Shown here: positions 45,616 to 56,970 of the stretch, in pieces
Position numbering within the stretch: position 1 is the stretch's first letter
Layout of the letters: each line of letters opens with the position of its first letter
NCBI GenBank assembly: GCA_954871525.1
Contig: OX940872.1
Location: forward strand, 14,841,180-14,905,179
Direction: 5' to 3'
From: Parietaria judaica
Lineage: Eukaryota; Streptophyta; Magnoliopsida; Rosales; Urticaceae
Length of the DNA stretch: 64,000 bases
Program-made: the position numbers and the translations under genes
The notes under the pieces: generated by a model
Seen by the model: the letters and a program-made list of their open reading frames with translations, nothing else
Told to the model about the DNA's origin: nothing
Database searches by the model: none

Positions 45616-45894
45616 CACATTAAGCAGACGGTACGATCCGCCAGATCCTTCAAGAACATTGAGTCAAGCATTTGGCCTAGGAAAGTCAAGAAACGGCGAT
45701 GAGCTCGGCCCAATATTGAATTTTGGGCCGCTACATGTTTAATCTTGTTTTCGGCATCAATAATATATATGCCACAAATAACCCTATATTAATATATATT
45801 TTCTCGTCCTTCTAAACATTTTTGAGGAAAAATCTACCCGGCATGTTCATTCGTTGACAAATTATTTTAAATTTTGTAATTTATTTAAGTTTAA
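45616..45894. other. Spacer, no gene seen
   Basis: AT-rich, no recognised family; its last part resembles the tandem repeat units at 47430-47520. Confidence 0.4.
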
Positions 45895-45903
45895 TTCAAT
45901 GAA

Positions 45904-47334
45904 GGGATATTAGCGGCAAAAGTGGCCCACGTTAGGCCAAGTGTGCAAATAAGTAGCCAAACTGATTTAATATCGGCATAAGTAGTCAAAGTTTACCAAA
46001 CCGTGGAAAGTACAAATTCCATCCATTTCAAGTCAACTCCGTTTGCCACGTCATTTCAACAAGTGTTGAGCTTTAGCCACTTATTTGCACACTCGGCCTA
46101 ACTTTAGCCACTTTTGCCGCTATTATCCCTTATTTTTTTTACGTTACAAAGTATTTTCTAGCGGTTATCTAGGTTTTTTTTTGTTATTTTTTTTTTCTTA
46201 GGATTTGACTAAAACTTGATTTCCGAAAGAACTGATTCCGTTTCTTAAATTTAGAACGCTGAATATCACTCTCAATTTTGAAAACATTAAAATGTGTTAT
46301 CGGTTTCACATGTAATTTACGATCATATGATTTGACATAAAACCTCTAAATACTTAATTGTTAGGGACCAATAGATTTTTTCAAAGGAATTGGTACGAAA
46401 TACCAATTTTGACACAAGTTTTTTTTTTTAATTACTCGTTGTGTGTATTAAAATGTACTAAAATATGTATGTTTTAATAAGTTTGTATAAAATAAAAATT
46501 TGTTAAAAATGTTGGCCTAACATTGTTAGTTAGAGCCGAGACTAAAATCGAGACTTTTTTACATTATTTTATTAAGATTATTAATTTTATGAAATTTCGT
46601 TAAATACAATAAAATTTCCTAACATGGTATAATAAAAATTCATAAAATTAATAATCTTAATAAAATAATGTAAAAAACTCTCGATTTTAGTCTCGGCTCT
46701 AACTAACAATGTTAGGCCAACATTATTAACGAAAATTTTCTTTTGTACAAACTTTTTACATACCTATTTTAGTACATTTATAAATACGCAATGAGTAATT
46801 TGAATAAAAAAAACTTGTGGCTAAATGGGTATTTCGTACCAATTCCTTTAAAAAAAAATCTAATGGTCCCTAACAATTAAGTATATAGAGGTTTTATGTC
46901 AAATCCTATGATCGTAAATTACATGTGAAACCGATAACACATTTTCATGTTTTCAAAATTGAGAGTGATATTCAGTGTTCTAAATTTAAGAAACGGAATA
47001 AGTTCATTCGGAAATCAAGTTTTAGTCAAATCTTAAGAAAAAGAAGAAAAAAATAACAAAAACAATCTAGATAAACGCTAAAAAATACTTTGGAACGTAA
47101 AAAACTAAGGGAGAATAGCGGCAAAAGTGGCTAAAGTTAGGCCGAGTTTGCAAATAAGTCGCCAAAGCTCAACACTTGTGGAAATGACGTGGCAAACGGC
47201 GTTGACTTGAAATGGATGGAAATTGTACTGTTCACGGTTTGGTAAACTTTCGCTACTTATGCCGATATTAAATCGGTTTGGCCACTTATTTGCACACTTA
47301 GCTTTGCTTTGGCCATTTTTGTCGCTATTATCCC
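45904..47334. mobile_element. Foldback Mutator-like element, larger copy, TSD TTCAATGAA
   Basis: Ends GGGATATTAGCGGCAAAAG and CGCTATTATCCC, with the 9-bp repeat TTCAATGAA on both sides (45895-45903, 47335-47343). The outer arms match 15803-16631. About 600 extra central bases, themselves an inverted repeat (46430-46610 against 46620-46830), lie between the TTAGGGACCA blocks. Virtually all 1431 bp can fold into one long hairpin. No transposase. Confidence 0.9.
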
Positions 47335-47389
47335 TTCAATGAAAGCCGTAACTTTCAAGATACCTACATAAACGATATGTATTTTATAT

Positions 47390-47910
47390 TTATCTATATA
47401 TTTCCACCATGTAACGTTTTTGTTTTTGTTTTTTTAAATATCTGCACGTCATGATTATTCGCTGACAGATTATTTTAAATAACTGTAGTTTATCTTAAGT
47501 TTAATTTAATCAAGGCCATAAATATCTTTCAAGATACGTAAATACACAATATGTATTATGCTATAACTTGTATGACAAATTATTTTTAATATATAGCTGT
47601 ATTTATTAAGTTTGACACAATGAAGGCCATAAATCTCTTTTAAGATACGTAAATACACGATATGTACTATGCTATAGCTTGTATGAAAAATATAACAAAT
47701 AATTGCATTTATTCAGTTTAACTCAATGAAAGCCATAAATCTCTTTCAAGATACGTAAATACACGATATGTATTATGCTATAACTTGTATGACAAATTAT
47801 TTCAAATAATTGCAATTTCTATTACGTTTAACTCAATGAAGGCCATAAATCTCTTTTAAGTTACGTGAATACACGATATGTATTATGCTATAACGTGTAT
47901 AAGTCGAACT
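47390..47910. repeat. ~108-bp tandem repeat array
   Basis: At least four units with the core GGCCATAAATCTCTTT, AAGATACGTAAATACACGAT and ATGTATTATGCTATAACTTG begin near 47512, 47622, 47724 and 47836. Diverged units lie upstream (47335-47480) and before the Mutator-like element (to 45894), so that element inserted into the array. Confidence 0.8.
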
Positions 47911-48360
47911 ATGAGTATTATATACAAACATAGACGAGTTTCCCGATTAAATCTTGTATGCGTGTATTTATTTATTTAATATCCAGAACACCGACTATTC
48001 TGTTATACTATAATTTTTATAAATAGAACGATAAGGCCTAATGGATATTATATACATAGTTATATACATTGACGACTTCCCCAAGTAATCTTATAATATG
48101 CATATGTATATATTTTTATGGATACTAAACGCAAATGAAGCCTGAAATCTCTTTCAATATACTTCGGATACACGATTATACAGTCACTATTTTGTTATGC
48201 TATTGCCGACTTTCTACTGATTGTGCTCATAGTGATAACGTTTTAACAACATTTTGAGCTAAAACATATAGTAATTGCTTTTTTTTTTTTTTTTCTGTAA
48301 TTAAAGGATTCGCTGGAAATTATGTATATATATATAAATAAATATTAAAACCTGTATTTT
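47911..48360. other. AT-rich spacer
   Basis: No gene. Weak further similarity to the preceding repeat units near 48130-48170. A T-run at 48281-48294. Confidence 0.4.
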
Positions 48361-48730
48361 AGATCAAATACTTTAGCAGCCCAATTGCTGTGTTGGACCA
48401 GGCCCAACGTCGTTTTGTTGACTTTTGTGGGCTTTGGACAAGATTCCCTGGCACTTTGGGTCAAACAGATCTTCCACGTGAGCATCTAAGACTCCACGCG
48501 CCGTAACGCGCGGGTATTCTGTTCGGCGCGTGAAACAAGCAAATGGGCTGCTGACTGGACCAGGCAGGTACGTGGAGTGGCTGGTAGGCGAGTAGAGCGA
48601 TGTGGCTGCCACGTGGCAGCCTCTGGTTGGCCTTTGGCGCGTGTGGGGCCCACCCAAAGTGCTTATGGAGCACTTTTAGGGTTCCGAGAGCGTCTCGCGT
48701 CCGTTCTTCACAAATTTTCAATATAATTTA
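48361..48730. other. GC-rich patch of unknown origin
   Basis: GC-rich against AT-rich flanks, with a perfect 18-bp palindrome GGCTGCCACGTGGCAGCC at about 48605-48622. ORFs of 86-94 codons on the minus strand have no recognisable domain and overlap each other. It resembles the GC-rich leader at 1600-2185 in composition only. Confidence 0.4.
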
Positions 48731-49904
48731 TATGACAAGTACTTGGGAGTAGACTTAAAATTTTCAAACAAAATACAAGATTTCAGAGCTCCTTATTTTG
48801 AAAATATACGAAAAATATTACGGAAAACCACAAGATCTATTCTACCACTGTATGCACTCGTATATGCGGCGACGCTGATCTCGCTCTATCCACAACTCAT
48901 CGATTCTTTCCTAATTCTACATCACAGTTATTATATTATCACATCATAATTCACATGAGAAATGTCATGCTATATAATTTTATAGCTTTTCATATATAAA
49001 CATAGTCTTGGGCCCTGCGTACTTACCAGCGAGCAACAACACCTACGGGGGACTAGGGGCGCGACCCTAACCAAATCATCCCGTGGAAAAAATCTCACGG
49101 CGTATCATTTGAGATTACACGACTCGATACATTTAGAGGCTTCATACACATTTTAATCAAAGACTACGCGACTCGATACAATGGTTGGTACGACGCAATT
49201 TACTACTAAAAATATCATACATATATTTAATTTCAATATATAGATAATATTTCTGACTAAATACTCATGGTTCTTGAATATGATCATACTTCATATTCAT
49301 GCTTTCATTATTATTGTCAATTCTTTTATTTTCATATTTTCTGTGATTATATTTTCTGTGATTACATGGACTATACCTATTTACACAAATACCTCGGCGA
49401 TTCCCACTCGTTACTACATAGAGCCCAATAAACATATCTTGAGCATTAAACAATGTCATAAAATGACATAAGTCATTCAAACATACATATTACACTATGC
49501 ACAATCACATAAACCAAGTTATTATTGTTGAATTGTAATAAATACTTTTAAGTACCTTACTCCTACCGAAACACGAGTCTGTGCTTCCTTCGAATACGAT
49601 CTTCCATTCAATGCTGTTTTTTTTTCCTCCTACAGCTCTTCCACCAGAGCGGAAGCTCCTTTTTTTTGTGTGTGTTATTATTAAATCCTTATCATCAGGG
49701 ATGGGCTTGAGAAATATTTGTGTAAGTGAGTAAAACAAGTAAAAAGCTAGAAGGAATTAGAAAGTTCACGTATGATGCTATCATCATAAATATAAATACT
49801 TAATAACTAAGAAATACAACTATAGATAAGGTTGAAATAAACTAACTATCGACAAGGTTAAAATAAAATCAACCTAGGATATATATATAACTTAGTACAT
49901 AACT
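48731..49904. other. Intergenic DNA, no gene seen
   Basis: AT-rich sequence with short chance ORFs and no recognised repeat family. Confidence 0.45.
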
Positions 49905-51302
49905 TTTAACCATTATCAGCTCGTTGGAGTATAAGTGATCGAGTTCATGGTTTCTCGGATAACGCCTAAACTGATGATACGCATGTGATTTAAAAATTAG
50001 ATGTTTTTTTCATTTGTCACGATTTATAAAGTTTAAGTCTGTGTCAGATTTTGAAAGTTATTTTTGACGTCGCATATCCATTTTTGAAAGTTTATTCGAT
50101 CACTGAAATGAGTTACTTTATTCGATCTAACGATCTAGAAATTTAAATGATAAAATGAAGTAGAATTTACATTTTTCATCTACTTGAAAGTTGTTGGAAA
50201 TTTAATTCTCGGAAACTTTGCTTTTCGAACCGAATCATTTCGACGTACTGTTTGTGATTTAGATAAATTCTAACTTTCGAATAGGTATAGGTAAACTATA
50301 AAATTAAATCACATGTCACGACTTAAAAGATGGTGTTGCACCATGAAATATAATGTGTGATATTGAGATCAGTGAATTATAAGATAAATTAATTATTTTG
50401 ATTTAATTAATAATATTTTTTATGATAATTAATTAATAATTAATTCATTATATTATAATAAAATATATATTTGATATATATATATATACACGTGTATATT
50501 AGATGTTGCCCAAGAAATGTGTGACTAGGTTTCTACAAGTTTGACTTGGTTTTGAGTTTCCAAACGTTCGACATAAGTACTTAACTTTAGGTATTTATGA
50601 AAAACCCTAAAATTAATTTGGTAGATTAGATCGGTCAAGGTGTAATCACAACTGTTGGATCATGATAATTAATTTAGAAAACCTATTTCTAAAATAACTT
50701 CGTGACCAAGTTTGATTTCGAAATCGGTTAATTAATTATATATGTTAGATCGATTTCAGATTTAATCTTAACCGTTGGATTAGATATTAATTAAGACATA
50801 TATAAGGTATAAAAAACAAATCTATCATAATGATGGTGGAAATCAGATTCATGCTTGGTAAGTAAAGAGATTTGACTTTGTGCTGAATCAATATGGTCCA
50901 TTAGATGGTTATATAGTTAATTCCAACCATTATATCTAGCCTATTTGTTTTCAAAAAATTTATATGTGTGTATATGTGTGTATAGGGAATTTGAATTCTA
51001 CAATATAAGGATATGATTTCTTAATTGATTGATTAAACAAGACTTCCTTGGTTAAATCCCTAATTAATTTGATTCATGGAATAATTCTACATTCAATTTG
51101 GACCATTAATTTGAGATAATTAGTTATATTGACCCTATTTAAAATTAAAAAAATTAGGGGCCAATTACTTCCTCATTGGTTTCACCTTAAGCATATATAT
51201 AGGAGGCTCATTCAGACATTTCAAACACCTCTGCTCAGAGCTAAAATTTGACCTCTCTCTATCGCTGGAATCTGCGATCACTCATAGCTTCTGATCTCTC
51301 TT
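49905..51302 (+). repeat. LTR fragment, family B, cut by the CACTA element
   Basis: Matches about 12370-13710 of the solo LTR, from the GTTGGAG.(T/A)TAAGTGAT block to the TATA region (TATATATAGGAGGCTC at 51193) and the CTCTGCTCAGAG leader. The match stops exactly at 51302/51303 where the CACTA terminus begins, so the rest of this LTR should follow the CACTA right end. Confidence 0.7.
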
Positions 51303-52160
51303 CACTACTACAAATCCGGGTTTCAACTATGGTTAAAAACCATGGTTGAAAAATTTCAACCATGGTTCTTAACCATGGTAGAATCCTGCATGGTAGTAAG
51401 TTCCAACCACGGATTTTTTCCATGGTTGAGGAAATCTTCCTACAACGGAAATTTCCATGGTTGGAACGCGATAACGCCGCGGCGTGTAATAAAACACGCC
51501 GCGGCTCTAATCGAATGAACAACGGAATTATCCGTGGTTCGAAATCAAAAGCCGCGGCACAAAATAAAAGGCCGCGGCTATAATCGAATAAAAAGCCAAC
51601 CACGCCGTGGTGTTATGTTTACATGCCGCGGCTAGAAATGAACGAACAACGGAGTTTTCCGTGGTTCAAAAGCAAAACGCCGCGGCATAATGTAAATCAG
51701 GCCGCGGCTATAGTCGAATCAAAAGTCAAAAACTCCGCGGCGTTATTTTAACTAGCCGCGGCTAGAAATGAATGAACAACGAAATTATCCGTTGTTCGAA
51801 AGCTAAAATGCCGCGGCCTTTTATCAAACAGGCCGCGGATGGAAACGAATAATCAAGGCAAACACGCCGAGGCTTAGTTTAGCCAACGCTGCGGCATGTA
51901 TTTAACAAGCCGAGGCTTATTTTAGACATTTCGACACTTTCAAACGCCACGGCATGATCAAACCACGCCGCGGGTTTTTTTGATATTTCAAAATTAAGCC
52001 TTGGCTTGAAGAAACATGCCGCGGCATTATTTGAGGTAGGCCGCGACATTGTTTCCAAAAAGCCGCGGCGTAAAACTATTACGAACGACGTAATTTACCA
52101 TCGTACGTAGTATTGTTCCGCCGCGGCGTGTTTTTTGAAGCCGCGGCGTAAACTGCCTTC
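51303..52160. repeat. CACTA left terminus and subterminal repeat array
   Basis: The terminal 18 bases are followed by several AACCATGG/CCATGGTT palindromes (51328-51460) and then by many GCCGCGGC, GCC(A/G)(A/C/T)GGC copies to 52145. CACTA elements typically carry arrays of short subterminal repeats that bind the TnpA-type protein (family knowledge). Two palindrome classes, CCATGG outermost and CCGCGG further in, are visible here. Confidence 0.8.
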
Positions 52161-52231
52161 CGAAGGGTTGTATTTGTTTTGGGCGACGGTTTTTAAGCGT
52201 TGTTGAAAAAGAGACTAAAAAAAAATAAAAA

Positions 52232-52263
52232 ACCGGGCGATTTTTTGAAAAAAATCGCCCGGT
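52232..52263. repeat. 14-bp perfect hairpin ACCGGGCGATTTTT
   Basis: Arms 52232-52245 and 52250-52263 are exact complements around a 4-base loop. It lies ~235 bases beyond the stop codon of the minus-strand Ulp1 gene. Role unknown; RNA 3'-end processing is conceivable. Confidence 0.7.
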
Positions 52264-52498
52264 AACTTTTTATCCTGTTTCTAATACCGATAGAACCTGT
52301 AATTAATAATTAATATTTTATTAAATAAAATATAAATTAAATTTTTAATTAAAAGCATTAATCCAAAATATTAAAATGAAAATATTAATACATTAAAATA
52401 TCATCGGTTAAAGATTACACGATCGATACATACAAACCATATAATCCACCATACAAAATTCACCGTTCAAATATAAACAAACAAATCCAAAATATATT

Positions 52499-55400
52499 CT
52501 AATTTTCATCGTCATATTTAGCAAACTTTGATAGCACATACATACCTAAATCTACATTCAATCCATCTATCTCGTTTACACTATAATTAAGTTTGCTATC
52601 GACGAAATTCATACCATTTCTCACAACGTCGTGCATGAACTTCATGACGTAATATCCGCATTCATGATTTCCCGGTTGTTTCGGACATCCTTTTGAATTC
52701 ACCGTTTTTATCAACGAGGGTGTCATGAGGCCGGTGTCGTGATTAACCTTGAATATGTCTTCAATACTACAAAAAAAAAAGTAAAGAATTCAAATAACTT
52801 AAACATAAAAATGATTATGTTTTAGAATACTTACTTTTGGAAAAATTGCTCTAAGTGGCTATTTAAACCGCTTGAATTGGGGAGAGAATCAAACTTCGCT
52901 ACGGTAGCCTTCCAAGGGTTAAAAACAAGAAGAATCCAATGGTGACGACTATTGTAAGGCATTAACCATCTTTTGCCATTCTTGCAATTTTGTATAAGTT
53001 TGTAGTATCGATCAACATCAAGTTTTAATGCATTTTTCTTAGCATCTCCTACTTTTGTGTTGGACCCGATGTCTTCATATGGCGGAAGAAAACCGTAAAT
53101 GTCCGGATTGCGAATGTGATTTTCTTGCAAATAACTACAAATAAAAATAAAAATAATTAATGTATAACAAATGAATCAGTAATTTATATATTTAATAATT
53201 ATGAAATCGCAAATGAAAATGGAAACATACCTTTGACAAATCATTATCCATAGTACGGTCAAGTCTTGAGAGAGGAGAAATTCACGTGTATCATCAAAAT
53301 TCAACAACGGAGCGAAATCACACAAACTCTTATCAAGCTCAACTGCTATTTTCTTTCCCTTTGCAAGCATATAGTCGTTTGCATAAGACGCTAACGCTCT
53401 CAATCGGGGATTAACATGGTTCAAGTTAATCTTTTGTGCCATTTCATTGTAATACGAACTTTTGGCTATATTTTTGGGCTTAGGTTTGGGAGCTTGATTA
53501 CCTTTGGAGTTTAATTCTTCAATAAGGGACACTGGCCAAGGCACAAAGGTCCCCACCGCGTCATCAATGGTTTCGATCCATTGAACCGATACCGGGAGAG
53601 GAATAGGGTCTTTAGACATCGACACTTCTACTAACACCCGACGATGATCTCTATCCAATGGTATGTTGTGAATTTTCTCGCCAACCTCTTCATTTTTTAG
53701 GAACACCTTCCCGGTTGCGACGTGCTCAACGATTCCCTCCGCAAAAAGGAGACAATCAACACCTTCATTAAATGAAATGGGCGTATTTGGAATAGACGAC
53801 GCCGGATAAACCGCGGAAATTCCGCCAATACCTAGAATAGGTCCTTTTGAAACCAAAGTCGAGCTCTTTGCATTTTTAGCTTGAATTTGAACGTTCGCAA
53901 GCTCCGGTGAAAGAGCAATTGATTGACTAGCGCAACTTTGCACATTAAAAGATTTGATATTCTCTCTATTCGGCCCTTTCGAAAGGAACCCTTTACGCTT
54001 AGGATTTTTCGCGGGAATTTGACCTTCATCAAGTTGCACATTAACCGGCGCTACGGGAGTAAACGGTGGCCTTCCCGGACTTTGCACATCACAAGGCTCG
54101 TTACTCCTTAGACTCGGTCCTTTCGAAATAAAATCTTTTCCCTTAGCCTTTGTTGCGGGAGTACGATCATCATCAAAATTCAATTCAATCGGTGCTAAAG
54201 GAGCAAGAGGTTGACTTACCGGACTATGCGCATCGAGTGATTCATTATTACCTTGAATATTTCTTGAAGATGATCCTTGGATCATTTGTTCCACTTTAGC
54301 CTTCCATTCCTCGAAAGCCGCATCTCTCGCTTCCGACTTGACTTTCATATCTTTAATTTCGGCTAGGAGACTTTGAACGAGGGGATTCGTTGAGTCTTTG
54401 GCTTGTTTGTAAAATGCTCTCTTTGAGACGTATTTGGATTGTCCCCGAACTCGTCCGGGATGTTCTTTCTTCCCCAAAGCTCTTGTCAAAATATCTTCTT
54501 CCTCATCGTCGTCCACAACTTGAGTGGTACATTCCACCTAATAACAAAATGAATTATTACAAATATTTAAGTCAATAATATACAAATAAACTCATTGCAC
54601 TTACTATTTTATTCACAATAGGCTCTAGATTTGGATCCTTTAATGAACCATCCTCATTATTCCTCATTTCGATCCAAAATTCCGGCTTTGTCGCCCATAC
54701 GCCGTTTTTTTCAAACTACGAAACAATGGAAAATGTTATTCAATTATAGACAATAGATTAAATTTAAAATATAAAATTAAAACCCTTACTAGCATTTGAT
54801 CGAGCTTCCGATATCCGTTTCGACCCGATCTAGAGGGGTACTCAACGAGAGCCCTATTAGCTTTGTTTTGATTCGAGACTTCTTTGAACTCATCGCTTAA
54901 TCTAATATTAACAAACTCCTCCCAATGTTCGTCCGTGATGCTCGTCTAATACTTCTTAACAATATCCGGTCGCTCGAAGATTCTTTTATCATTCGGATCT
55001 CTCTTGAATAGGGTAGAGAGATCATACCGGAAGTATCTTGCCGATTCCCCGGCACAAGATAAACACATCTTCTTGTACTCGTTCGGAATAACAAATGCTT
55101 GTTGGATTTCATCCCATATCCTATGTTTCACCTTTTTTAAACTCTTCAATCTCCAATCGGATATAGTAATTGGAATAAATTCCCGAGCAAGAACACCAAT
55201 CCAACTAGCTAAAAGATCACCATCTCTCTTCCATCCGGTTGTTTTTTCTCATCAAATCTCACAAGTATTTTTCCCCCTTATGCTTTAAGATAGTGATACT
55301 TTTCATGAGGTTCACTTTTCTTTTTCCTTCTCCTCTAAGTTTTCTTCTACATTTTGCTACTTCATCATTTTGGTTAAGAACTAGAAACAAATAAAGTAAT

Positions 55401-55552
55401 AAATTATAAATTTTATATACTAGATAAATTGAATGAAATATAATACCTTAAACAAAATAACAATACTACTAACCGGGCGTAGTTTCTTCTTCATCGGATG
55501 ATGACGTTTCTTCTCGATCGATTGATGGCCTAGTTACTTCTCGCTCTGACAT
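52499..55552 (-). pseudogene. CACTA Transposase_24-like protein with C-terminal Ulp1 (C48) protease domain
   Basis: Likely exons, minus strand: a short acidic/Ser first exon from ATG 55550-55552; degraded exons around 55360-54790 with blocks WDEIQQAFVIPNEYKKMC, YFRYDLSTLFKRD, WEEFVNIRLSDEFKEVS and NKANRALVEYPSRSGRNGYR (Transposase_24 type); then 54537-53231, 53134-52835 and 52766-52499. The last three join in frame at GT-AG borders (CAAAG|GTATG ... TTTGTAG|TTATT; CAAAA|GTAAG ... TTGTAG|TATTG). The C-terminal exons hold the protease: HHWILLVF (His, ~52940), FDSLPNSS (Asp, ~52889), CPKQPGNHECGYYV (Gln ~52677, Cys ~52659). The catalytic set is complete. The upstream part has a stop in KKY*TSITDEHW and frameshifts near 55250, so the full protein is broken. 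Confidence 0.8.
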
Positions 55553-56160
55553 AACTTTCCTAAATATATATTTGACTCGTTTCCAAAAATCTATAAACAT
55601 CAAATAACTCAAGACAACAAATACATTTCATTGCAAACATTCAAGACAACAAAAGCATAAAACAACATTTCATGGCAAACATGAAAGACAACAAAAGCAT
55701 AAAAACATTTCATGGCAAACATTAACAAAATGCAATACATATGTAATATTGAATTCGGATAGGATTCTAACCTTGTTAGAATCAATAACTCGGAGTTAGG
55801 GAACGGGGTAGGACTTAGCTTGTTGAAGAAACAAGATGAAGCACACCTCAACGGAGTAAGGGCACGGCAAGGATACGTCGGCGGCGGAGAATGGTGGAGC
55901 ACGACGGATAACGGCGGGGCACGGCGGATAACGGCGGGGCACGGCGGGGCACGGCGGATAACGGAGGGGCACGGCGGAGCACGGCGACGGCGTGAAGAGA
56001 GAGAGGAAGAAGAGAGAAGAGAGAAGAGAGAAGAGAGAAGAGAGGAGATTTAAAGAAAAGAGGGAAGGAATAGGGCTGAAATGGAGGGAAATCAGGTTAA
56101 AATCGAATAAAAAATTCAAAAACGGCTTTGGACAACGGAAAAACGCAATCGTTGTCTGAA
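55553..56160. repeat. 5' flank of the Ulp1 gene with G-rich tandem repeats and a GAGAGAAGA tract
   Basis: About five units of CGGATAACGGCGGGGCACGG at 55900-55985, then (AGAGAAG)n at 56000-56048. This is the upstream side of the minus-strand gene, so the CT-rich strand would be the promoter or 5' UTR. Long ORFs over it are low complexity. Confidence 0.6.
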
Positions 56161-56164
56161 AATC

Positions 56165-56900
56165 CCGATACATGCCGCGGCATAACCTTTAAACTGCCGC
56201 GGCATAGTACAACGTAGAAAAATACACGCTAGAGCGTGGTTTATATAAGCCGGGGCACGTTGAGGTTCGAAATAACACCGACTCTGTATAATTTTGGGAT
56301 GTAAATACGCCACGGCATGAAATAAATGAGCCGGGACTCGTACAGTACGCCGCGGCAGTTACATACTATACCGCGGCATACACCTCGTCCTTGCGGTCAT
56401 GCCACGGCCTATTTTGGTATGCCGCGGCAAGATTTGGCCTCCAGAAAGCATGCTCTCTGTATAATTTGTACGCACTTTATGCCGCGGCACAATATACGCG
56501 CGCCGAGGCTTTATGTACTCATGCCAAGGCGTAGATATAATAAAGCCGCGGCATAAAGTTGAATTTACCTATTTACCCATGTTAAATATGAAACTCGCCA
56601 CGGCTTGTCTTGAAACGCCGGAGCATTGTGAATCCCGTATGAAACGCGCCGTGGCACGGTGTTCACAAGGCCGCGGCACGTTAAGATTTAACTTAACACA
56701 GACTCTTTGATATTTTGGTATGTAAATACGCCGCGGCACAAAAATATTGGAGCCGAGGCTCATCTACAAAAGCCGCGGCATGTTAGACATTACCGCGGCA
56801 TAACCTGATTTAACGCACGCGTAAAAATTTGGTTTTTAGTTTTTGTCTAAGAATGCCGCGGCATGATTGTACTACGCCTCCGCCTTTCTTGTATGCCAAG
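56165..56900. repeat. GCCNNGGC motif cluster between the Ulp1 and tnp2 genes
   Basis: Roughly two dozen copies (GCCGCGGC, GCCACGGC, GCCAAGGC, GCCGAGGC, GCCGTGGC), often as TGCCNNGGCA, spaced 20-60 bases. Also holds CTCTGTATAATTTTG boxes at about 56282 and 56453. Confidence 0.8.
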
Positions 56901-56970
56901 GCATATTCTTTGTACGCCGTGGCATTTCTTTGCCTGCAGAAAACGCATGCTCTCTGTATAATTTTGATGC

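Noticed and set aside
48373..48721. Minus-strand ORFs of 94 and 86 codons
   Set aside because: Overlapping frames in a short GC-rich patch, no family recognised.
54946..55149. A separate small gene upstream of the Ulp1 gene
   Set aside because: The peptide matches the expected Transposase_24 segment of the same gene, so it is a broken exon, not an independent gene.
55796..56173. 125-codon minus-strand ORF rich in Leu, Ser and Pro
   Set aside because: Encoded by CT-rich and GGCGGGGCACGG tandem repeats upstream of the Ulp1 gene; low complexity.
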